From Balneolales bacterium (GTDB lineage: Bacteria; Bacteroidota; Rhodothermia; Balneolales; Natronogracilivirgulaceae), in NCBI GenBank assembly GCA_007133875.1, contig SLLW01000340.1:1-11415 (forward strand): a stretch of 11,415 nt of DNA, written 5' to 3'. Every line of letters begins with the position of its first letter. Position 1 is the first letter of the stretch. The notes under the pieces were generated by a model. The model was given only the letters and a program-made list of their open reading frames with translations, made no database searches and was not told where the DNA came from. This document shows positions 1 to 5,735 of the stretch, piece after piece. The translations under genes were made by a program, and so were the position numbers.

Positions 1-9
1 CCAACAAGA

Positions 10-339
10 TTGCGCAACTCCAAAAGTATCATATCGTTATTCTTTACGGTCATTCTGACTGCAGGAATGATCTGCTCCGGCATCCATTTTGAGGAGCCCG
101 GAGCGTTTCGGCATGCAGACGCAATCACAGATGCACAACATACCGTAGAAAAAAACCACGATCACTGTCCGGTTTGTGCTGTTAAAAACAAAAGTGAAGA
201 TCCTGTTGAAATTCATCTTTTTCCAGACTTATTTACTGTTGATACGGATCCTGTACCATTCGACAGAATCACAGTCAATAAACGGTATGCCGCTAAATAT
301 GGCCGCGCCCCTCCTTTTTTGGTTGATTATTCCATATAA
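10..339 (+). CDS. Small exported protein with HDHCPVC motif (DUF2946-like), 5' end uncertain
   Basis: This encodes a 109-residue protein with a short basic N-terminus and one hydrophobic segment at about residues 8-24, read as a signal peptide or anchor. A cluster of possible metal ligands follows: H35, H44, H50, H52, C53, C56 and H69, including HDHCPVC at 50-56. It ends in a short tail with RAPP near the C-terminus. Small exported proteins with an H-C-x-x-C core and an R-x-P-P tail, such as DUF2946, often sit next to TonB-dependent metal receptors, which fits the receptor two genes downstream. The start used is TTG at 10. The frame stays open to the window edge, so the true start may lie upstream. 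Metal binding or sensing in the periplasm is inferred; no enzymatic role is visible. Confidence 0.6.
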   Translation: MRNSKSIISLFFTVILTAGMICSGIHFEEPGAFRHADAITDAQHTVEKNHDHCPVCAVKNKSEDPVEIHLFPDLFTVDTDPVPFDRITVNKRYAAKYGRAPPFLVDYSI

Positions 340-350
340 CACTGTGATCA

Positions 351-364
351 GAGATTGTTATCTC
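351..364. repeat. Short inverted repeat in the 340-416 intergenic gap
   Basis: GAGAT, a 4-nt spacer TGTT and ATCTC form a perfect 5-bp inverted repeat between the small exported protein gene and the lipoprotein gene. Beyond a 2-nt mismatch the flanks pair again weakly. It could be a small operator half-site pair or a weak hairpin, but an arm of this length also arises by chance. No other signal was seen in 340-416, and the lipoprotein gene has no Shine-Dalgarno site. Confidence 0.2.
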
Positions 365-416
365 ATATCGAAAAACGTCTCTGTAATAATCATACCATTT
401 TTTAAATCCAGTTTTT

Positions 417-1118
417 ATGAAGTATCTTTCTGCCCCCGTAATGCGTGTACTGTCACTTTTTCTCTTTAGTACACTTTTCTTTTTTAGCTGTGATGTCACA
501 TCATCTTCTGACGACAATGACCATGCCGATCCGGTTGGGTTTGTTATTGAACAGAATAATGCCGAGATCGTGCGTTTCGAAAATAACCAGTATGTCTGGA
601 ACCCATCAGGTACCTGGGACGATTATTTTCGTGATGATGCCGAAGGGTTAGTAATATCTCCGGACGTGATCCTCTTAACCGCAGACAATCCGCGGGGGAT
701 GACGGATGCCGTCAGGGTTCGTTGGATCGATGACCATGGTGATGTATTTGATCTGCCTGATCTAAGCGAAGATGAAGGCGGTGAATACTGGCTCGATTGG
801 GAGTGGGAAACCCCTAATACCCTCACAGATGAATGTTCTGGCGAAGCACGTAGCGATCCGGATGCGATAGAAAGCGGGACCATACGTCCGGCCAATTTAG
901 AACAGCACGGATCAGACGGCCAGTGGGGCTTTCATTTCCGGGCAGACCATACCGGGGAGGACCGTATCCGTTTTCGCCTGATGCACGGTTTTGGTGATGC
1001 GGCACACTCCGATTTTACATCCGGGTGGATGAATGTTACGGTTCCGCACGACGAGCATGACCTGATCGATGAAAACGGTGTCTATCTGCACGAGCGGGAC
1101 AAATGCAGAACCCGTTAA
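417..1118 (+). CDS. Acidic His-containing lipoprotein beside a ZnuD-like receptor
   Basis: This encodes a 233-residue protein with a lipoprotein signal peptide: a hydrophobic stretch at about 9-24 ends in FFFSC, with Cys25 as the lipidated residue. A Ser/Asp-rich linker follows. The mature part is strongly acidic and has ten histidines (36, 107, 164, 173, 178, 190, 197, 211, 214, 225) and two further cysteines (140, 230). A notable stretch is RFRLMHG...HSDFTSGWMNVTV at about 185-209, which looks like the last strands of a beta-sandwich; it precedes a His/Asp-rich tail, VPHDEHD. I do not recognise a named family with certainty. Its place between a CxxC/His small protein and a TonB receptor suggests a surface or periplasmic metal-binding partner of the receptor, which is inferred. 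ATG at 441 (Met9) is an alternative start and would give a more typical 17-residue signal peptide. Confidence 0.75.
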   Translation: MKYLSAPVMRVLSLFLFSTLFFFSCDVTSSSDDNDHADPVGFVIEQNNAEIVRFENNQYVWNPSGTWDDYFRDDAEGLVISPDVILLTADNPRGMTDAVRVRWIDDHGDVFDLPDLSEDEGGEYWLDWEWETPNTLTDECSGEARSDPDAIESGTIRPANLEQHGSDGQWGFHFRADHTGEDRIRFRLMHGFGDAAHSDFTSGWMNVTVPHDEHDLIDENGVYLHERDKCRTR

Positions 1119-1161
1119 TACCGGATTGCTCGTCTGTCATCGTTTCTTTAATATGCGCAAT

Positions 1162-1205
1162 CGGAAACAAGCAGGGCAAACTCATGTTTTGCTTTGTTTG
1201 TTCCG
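1162..1205 (+). promoter_or_regulatory. Long RNA hairpin just upstream of the TonB receptor gene
   Basis: Bases 1162-1180 pair with 1188-1205 around a 7-nt loop (1181-1187). By hand pairing this gives 18 base pairs with one bulged A (1165) and three G-U wobbles (1171-1197, 1174-1194, 1175-1193). The wobbles pair only in RNA from the + strand; on the - strand they become C-A mismatches, so the structure belongs to the sense transcript. It ends 18 nt before the ATG at 1224 and is followed by only a weak T-rich run (TTTGTT). It could attenuate or set the ratio of receptor to lipoprotein, stabilise an mRNA end, or act as an inefficient terminator. Confidence 0.5.
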
Positions 1206-1223
1206 TTTGTTAAGTCCCACCTC

Positions 1224-3491
1224 ATGTCACAACCGATCTCACGTATTTTACTGATCTTTTTATTAATTCTTAACGCAGGCACTGCCGACCTGTATGGGTA
1301 TGCGGAAAAGCAACCCGATAAAGTAAGCGGGGTCGTAATAGATTCCCAAACGGGTGAGCCCATCCCTTTTGCGTATATCCATCTGGTTGAAATAAACAGG
1401 ACAGCCACAACAGACCGGGAAGGTAGGTTCCAGTTTTCCAATGTTCCCGACGGAAGGTACGTAATCGCAGTCCATCGAATTGGATATGTCACCAAAAGAC
1501 ATCGAATAACCGTGGAGCCAGAAGAAAATGTGGTTACCCGGATTTCAATCAGCCCGACCATCCTGACCGGTCAGGCTGTGGAAGTAGTTGCTGACGCAGG
1601 ACCTACGACGGGTGCCAATCTGGAACATGCGTCCATTCATGTTTTGGGTGATCAACTGCGAAGGGATCTCGGAACGACACTTTCGGAGACTCTTGACAAT
1701 CAGCCCGGATTCTCCCAGCGAACCATGGGCCCGGCCCCAGGGCGGCCGGTGATTCGCGGCCTGGGTAACGAACGGGTTTTGATTCTGCAGGATGGGGAGA
1801 GAACCGGAGATGTCTCCTGGACGTCCCCCGACCATTCAGTTACCGTGGATCCGTCAACCAGCGATGAGATTGAAATTGCCCGTGGCCCGGCAGCACTGCT
1901 CTACGGATCAAATGCCATTGGGGGTGTAGTGAACGTGGTTCGGAATCAAATCCCCAATTCAATACCGACCTCCATGACAGGATCTGCATCCTTTCAAGGT
2001 GCAACGGTGAACCGGGGCGGTTCTGTGGGGGGGAAAGTCAGGGTTCCGTGGAATGATTTTGTTGTTAACCTGGATCTGAACGGTCGTATGGGGGGCAACT
2101 TCAGGACACCGGAAGGAACATTCAGCAATACTTCACTTTTGACTACGCAAAATACGTTAGGTGCCAGCTATATCCGGCCATGGGGGTATGCCGGGGTCTC
2201 CGGCTCGGTCTACCTGAGCGAATATGGAATCCCGCCGGACCCTGATGGGGGACATCCGGGGGGTGTGGATGTCGAGATGGAAAAGTACCAGATGGATGCC
2301 CGAAGCGAACTGCTCGTTAACAATCCGTTTTTTAAACTGCTCGAAATACAGGGCTCACTCATCCATTATCACCACAAGGAACTGGAAGCGGGTGGATTTA
2401 TTGGTACCGAATATCTGGTTGGTACCAATAGATTGACGGCCAAAATGCATCACGGTGGCTGGGGTTTTATTGATGACGGGGTGATCGGGGTATCCGGAGA
2501 CATCGTCAGCAATGCTGTCCGTGGATCACGTACACCAGATTCCCACATCTATACCGGATCTATCTTTACCATGCAGGAAACGGATTTTGGACCGTTGCAT
2601 CTGGAAGCCGGTTTGAGGCTGGATCATGTTGTCGCACGACCGGTTAGAGAGAGGGAGTCATCAACAATTGGCGCTATTCGCCAGCGAACTTTTACCGGAC
2701 TCGCCTCCTCCGTTTCAGCGATTATTCATGCCGGACGGGGTATTCATGTCGGGTCGACTTTCATGCACTCTTTCCGTCCGCCTTCCTTTGAAGAACTTTA
2801 TTCCGAAGGGCCACATCTTGCGGCATACTCCTATGAGGTCGGTAATCCTGACCTGGATGCTGAACGCGGGTTGGGCTCTGAGCTATTTTTGCGGTATAAA
2901 TCGACGAGTGCCAACTTCCAGCTGTCGGGTTACTACAACTATTTTGAAAATTATCTGCATGCCCAGGATACGGGTCAGCCGAGCCCAAGACGAAGTGACC
3001 TGAATCTGTTTCAATATGTCGCAACTGAAGCGTCTATTTATGGTCTTGAGTTCTCCGGTGAGTATGAGTTTCTGCGGAACGTTATCCTGGAAGGCACCTT
3101 CGATTATACGATCGGGAACAGGAATGTGAGCGACGAAGAAAAAGAGCTGAGCGGGATGACAGAATCCGAACAACCACTGCCGATGATGCCTCCTTTGAAA
3201 TCGTCCGTAGGCCTTCGTTATGCAAGTGGCCCTTTTTCTGTTGGTGGCCAGGTTCGAATGGGTGCCCGACAAACACGGACAGGCGAGTTTGAGTCTGAAA
3301 CACCGGGTTACAGCATCATTAATCTGAATGCCCAGTACCGATTCAGTTCACAGAGGGGAACCTTTCACACATTTACACTCAATGTGCAGAATCTCTTCAA
3401 TGAAACGTACTACAATCATCTTTCGAGGATTAAGGAGATCTATCCCGAACCGGGCCGGAATGTGAACCTGCTCTATCGTCTCTATTTTTAA
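1224..3491 (+). CDS. TonB-dependent outer-membrane receptor, ZnuD-like (probable zinc/metal uptake)
   Basis: From ATG 1224 the protein has 755 residues. A TTG at 1194 would add ten residues, but it lies inside the hairpin stem and spoils the N-terminus of the signal peptide. Order of parts: signal peptide at about 1-26; carboxypeptidase-regulatory-like beta domain at about 33-125 (VSGVVIDSQTGEPIPFAYI start); plug domain at about 130-245; and a beta-barrel to the terminal aromatic residue (LLYRLYF), the BAM recognition signature. The plug holds PGRPVIRGLG (172-181), a DHSVTVDP stretch (203-210) and ARGPAALLYGSNAIGGVVNV (219-238), the pattern I associate with ZnuD-type zinc receptors. A loop rich in Pro, Asp, Gly and His follows the YGIPPDPDGGH segment and could bind metal. 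Near the end, NVQNLFNETYYNHLS is the typical last-strand TonB receptor motif. Substrate is inferred from family resemblance and the two neighbouring metal-ligand-rich proteins; copper or another divalent metal remains possible. Its stop lies 15 nt from that of the converging PII-like gene. Confidence 0.9.
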   Translation: MSQPISRILLIFLLILNAGTADLYGYAEKQPDKVSGVVIDSQTGEPIPFAYIHLVEINRTATTDREGRFQFSNVPDGRYVIAVHRIGYVTKRHRITVEPEENVVTRISISPTILTGQAVEVVADAGPTTGANLEHASIHVLGDQLRRDLGTTLSETLDNQPGFSQRTMGPAPGRPVIRGLGNERVLILQDGERTGDVSWTSPDHSVTVDPSTSDEIEIARGPAALLYGSNAIGGVVNVVRNQIPNSIPTSMTGSASFQGATVNRGGSVGGKVRVPWNDFVVNLDLNGRMGGNFRTPEGTFSNTSLLTTQNTLGASYIRPWGYAGVSGSVYLSEYGIPPDPDGGHPGGVDVEMEKYQMDARSELLVNNPFFKLLEIQGSLIHYHHKELEAGGFIGTEYLVGTNRLTAKMHHGGWGFIDDGVIGVSGDIVSNAVRGSRTPDSHIYTGSIFTMQETDFGPLHLEAGLRLDHVVARPVRERESSTIGAIRQRTFTGLASSVSAIIHAGRGIHVGSTFMHSFRPPSFEELYSEGPHLAAYSYEVGNPDLDAERGLGSELFLRYKSTSANFQLSGYYNYFENYLHAQDTGQPSPRRSDLNLFQYVATEASIYGLEFSGEYEFLRNVILEGTFDYTIGNRNVSDEEKELSGMTESEQPLPMMPPLKSSVGLRYASGPFSVGGQVRMGARQTRTGEFESETPGYSIINLNAQYRFSSQRGTFHTFTLNVQNLFNETYYNHLSRIKEIYPEPGRNVNLLYRLYF

Positions 3492-3506
3492 TCGGTGAGC
3501 AATTCG

Positions 3507-4229
3507 CTATTCTCCGTTCAGCTGTTTACGCATACTGGTGCCAAGCAGTTGATTTACACCAACAGCTTTTTCAACATTCAGCACAAATGCGATCCCTTTT
3601 CCGGGTTTATCCAACTCTCCGGTCTTGACAATAGCCTCCAGAACATCATCAGTAAATTTTTCGGACACCAGGGTCAGTACGATCTCCTTTTCAGGCTCAA
3701 TATTGATAGAGAACAGTCGGGCATGCTCATGTACGCCGGTACCTCTTCCTGTTAAAATGGTACCGCCAGCGGCTCCTGCTTTGCGAGCGGCTTCAATAAT
3801 CTCTTCACAGAACCCTTTGTTCACAATGGAAACAATCAGTTCAAATTGTGCGGTTTCGTCCATGACTTTCAGAGGTTGGTCTTCAGGTTTTTGATTGGTT
3901 TTGTGCAGGTGTACCGCTCCGGTAAAACGGGTGATATCCAGAATAAATGCCACACCATTTCCCGCTGTGCCCATTTTGAGGCTTCTGCGGATGATGTCAA
4001 GCACTTCTTCGGCATGTTCATCCGAAACGACCGTGAAAATGACATCCTTTTCAGGTTCCAGGGGGATTCCCCAGAACGTTTTGCATTCTTCCGTGCCGGT
4101 ACCCCGGCCTCTCAGAATGGTGGCACCTTCGGCATGTTTCCGTTTGGAAGCTTTGATGAGCCGGTTCGTTTTATTTTGGCTGACAATACTGATAATCAGC
4201 TTTTGACAATTTTTTAATAGATCAATCAT
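3507..4229 (-). CDS. Tandem PII-like signalling protein associated with DUF1538 transporter
   Basis: This encodes a 240-residue soluble protein made of two PII-like ferredoxin-fold domains, at about 8-105 and 128-225, joined by a polar linker (about 106-127). Matching motifs lie exactly 120 residues apart: TILRGRGTG (37-45) and TILTGRGTG (157-165); LEPEKDVIFTVVS (57-69) and IEPEKEIVLTLVS (177-189); GNGVAFILDI (90-99) and GKGIAFVLNV (210-219). In GlnB/GlnK the corresponding places hold the base of the T-loop and the B-loop around the nucleotide pocket. Here the T-loop is short, there is no clear uridylylated tyrosine, and the C-terminal RIRTGE-type loop is absent, so this is a PII-like protein and not a canonical nitrogen regulator. 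The start ATG overlaps the end of the upstream DUF1538 gene by 8 nt, which suggests translational coupling and a shared function, probably ligand-dependent control of the DUF1538 membrane pair. The ligand is unknown. Confidence 0.88.
   Translation of the reverse strand: MIDLLKNCQKLIISIVSQNKTNRLIKASKRKHAEGATILRGRGTGTEECKTFWGIPLEPEKDVIFTVVSDEHAEEVLDIIRRSLKMGTAGNGVAFILDITRFTGAVHLHKTNQKPEDQPLKVMDETAQFELIVSIVNKGFCEEIIEAARKAGAAGGTILTGRGTGVHEHARLFSINIEPEKEIVLTLVSEKFTDDVLEAIVKTGELDKPGKGIAFVLNVEKAVGVNQLLGTSMRKQLNGE
3555..4208 (-). repeat. Internal duplication encoding the two PII-like domains
   Basis: The two domain halves are related at the DNA level as well. CCGGTACC occurs at 3736-3743 and again at 4096-4103, exactly 360 nt (120 codons) apart, within longer similar surroundings. 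Residues 8-105 (4208-3915) match residues 128-225 (3848-3555). The copies have diverged strongly at protein level outside the motifs, so the duplication is old; the shared DNA word reflects the conserved GRGTG codons. Confidence 0.75.
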
Positions 4230-4950
4230 CGTGACGTTCTTTCCAGGCGTAAAGCAGCCCGAGGGTCAATACAGATAAAATAGGTGCCAGGGCAACCAGT
4301 GCAATCATACCGAAACTGTCTATCATCGGATCCCGGTCGTCCATTACTTCACCGACACCGAGGGCAATAGCCATAATAAACGTAACGGTCATAGGTCCGG
4401 TGGCCACCCCGCCAGAATCAAACGCAACAGCCGTAAAGGTAGGCGTGGAAAACTGTACCATAATCAACGCGAGAATGTATCCCGGAAGTATCAACCATAT
4501 AATCGGAATGCCGATAAGCAAACGCAACATCGCAAGTGCGATGGAAAAGCCGACTCCGATACAAAGGGTGTACAGCAAAACGCTTTTTGGTATGTACCCT
4601 CCGGAAACTTTGTCCACTTCGTGATTGAGGATTCTAATAGCGGGTTCCGCGATGGTGGCCACAAACCCCAGGAGAAATCCAATGGGAATCAGAATCCAGC
4701 GATAATTTTTGGATCCCAAAACTTCACCCATCATCGTCCCTGCCGGTTCAAAACCAACATGTACACCCTGGAGGAAAAGAGTCAGGCCAATAAACGCCAG
4801 AAATATCCCTTTAAGTATGTCGATAACCTTCTTCCGGGGAAGATGGAGAAAGACCATTTGCGCGATCATGAAAAATATGATCAGCGGTATCAAAGCAAAA
4901 ACTACTTCGATAATGACATTGGTGATCCCGTCAAAAATGGAGATACTCAT
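4222..4950 (-). CDS. DUF1538 family membrane protein, second subunit (UmpAB-type cation/proton antiporter)
   Basis: This encodes a 242-residue, very hydrophobic protein with about six to seven membrane segments. DUF1538 hallmarks are visible: LQGVHVGFEP (60-69), TIAEPAIRIL (99-108), FDSGGVATGPMTV (177-189) and FGMIALVALAPILSVL (213-228). Pairs of DUF1538 proteins from a halophilic Halomonas were reported as a two-component Na+(Li+,K+)/H+ antiporter named UmpAB, and this gene sits beside a second, diverged DUF1538 gene as in that case. Acidic residues within conserved membrane motifs (E102 of AEP, D178 of FDSGG) are candidates for ion coupling, by analogy only. It starts at ATG 4950, 80 nt after the upstream DUF1538 gene, and its stop overlaps the PII-like gene by 8 nt. 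Which of the two genes corresponds to umpA or umpB cannot be told by eye, so no symbol is given. Confidence 0.87.
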   Translation of the reverse strand: MSISIFDGITNVIIEVVFALIPLIIFFMIAQMVFLHLPRKKVIDILKGIFLAFIGLTLFLQGVHVGFEPAGTMMGEVLGSKNYRWILIPIGFLLGFVATIAEPAIRILNHEVDKVSGGYIPKSVLLYTLCIGVGFSIALAMLRLLIGIPIIWLILPGYILALIMVQFSTPTFTAVAFDSGGVATGPMTVTFIMAIALGVGEVMDDRDPMIDSFGMIALVALAPILSVLTLGLLYAWKERHDD

Positions 4951-5030
4951 GTGTTACTTTAATTTGCCGACATATTCTAATTCAATACAGCAAGGGGTTA
5001 TTTGGGGTCATGTTTATCGGAAAGCCCTGG

Positions 5031-5723
5031 TCAACCATAAATTATACCGAGGATCAAAACCGACAGTACCGGGCCAATCGAAGCCAGGGCAACAAGGCCG
5101 AATCCGTCATCCGATGATTTTCTCCCACCAAGCACGGCCGCCACCCCAACCCCGTAAGCCAGAATGAATGGCACAGCCAGCGGGCCGGTTGTCACACCTC
5201 CGGCATCAAAGGAGATAGAGATAAACTGCTCTGGTACAAACCAGGCAAGGATAAAAATAAGTCCGTATCCACCGGTCAGCAGATATTTTATGGGGAAATT
5301 GTAGATGATCCGCAGGATCGCCATCCCCAGGAACAGAGCAAGTCCGAGAGCGACTGTGTATATAAGAATATGCCGGTTTACCTCTCCATCCGAAACGGTA
5401 TCGACATAGTTGGCAAGCACGCGGACATCCGGTTCGGCTACCGTAATCACAAACCCCAGAATAACACTGAGCAGCACCACAATCCACACCTTACCGAATC
5501 TGGGCAGCGAAGATCCAATCAATTCGCCTATCGGCAGCAATCCGATATGCACCCCCATCAGAAAAAAAATCAGGCCGGCACTAACCATGACCACACCGAT
5601 GATGAACTGCAGGAAATCCTCCATGGGCAGCCATATAATGGTGAACTGCAACACAATGACAACCAGAGCCACCGGTAGTATGGCCTGAACTACTTCTTTG
5701 ACTGTTTCATTTACACTTTGCAC
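5031..5723 (-). CDS. DUF1538 family membrane protein, first subunit (UmpAB-type cation/proton antiporter)
   Basis: This encodes a 230-residue, highly hydrophobic inner-membrane protein. It has the same motif order as its neighbour: FFLMGVHIGLLPIG (53-66), TVAEPDVRVLANYVDTVS (94-111), FDAGGVTTGPLAVPF (172-186) and FGLVALASIGPVLSVL (208-223). The two paralogues share the motifs but differ widely elsewhere, as expected for subunits of a heteromeric carrier. It probably starts at GTG 5723, only 12 nt after the recG stop; no upstream in-frame ATG exists before that stop. Position directly behind recG suggests read-through transcription from the recG promoter. The expected role is sodium or potassium exchange for protons in the cytoplasmic membrane, inferred from reports on UmpAB. 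Confidence 0.87.
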   Translation of the reverse strand: MQSVNETVKEVVQAILPVALVVIVLQFTIIWLPMEDFLQFIIGVVMVSAGLIFFLMGVHIGLLPIGELIGSSLPRFGKVWIVVLLSVILGFVITVAEPDVRVLANYVDTVSDGEVNRHILIYTVALGLALFLGMAILRIIYNFPIKYLLTGGYGLIFILAWFVPEQFISISFDAGGVTTGPLAVPFILAYGVGVAAVLGGRKSSDDGFGLVALASIGPVLSVLILGIIYG

Positions 5724-5735
5724 GGGTACAACGGG

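Noticed and set aside
384..390. TAATAAT as a -10 box for the lipoprotein gene
   Set aside because: No partner -35 at a normal spacing and no extended TG; AT-rich words like this are common in the gap.
1194..1223. TTG start for the TonB receptor ten codons upstream
   Set aside because: It lies within the hairpin stem and adds a poor N-terminus; ATG 1224 gives a normal signal peptide.
3507..4229. Canonical GlnB/GlnK nitrogen regulator
   Set aside because: Two fused domains, short T-loops, no clear uridylylation tyrosine and no glnA or amtB neighbour argue for a PII-like transporter regulator.
4951..5030. Regulatory element between the two DUF1538 genes
   Set aside because: The 80-nt gap was read on both strands and shows no clear inverted repeat, promoter or Shine-Dalgarno site.
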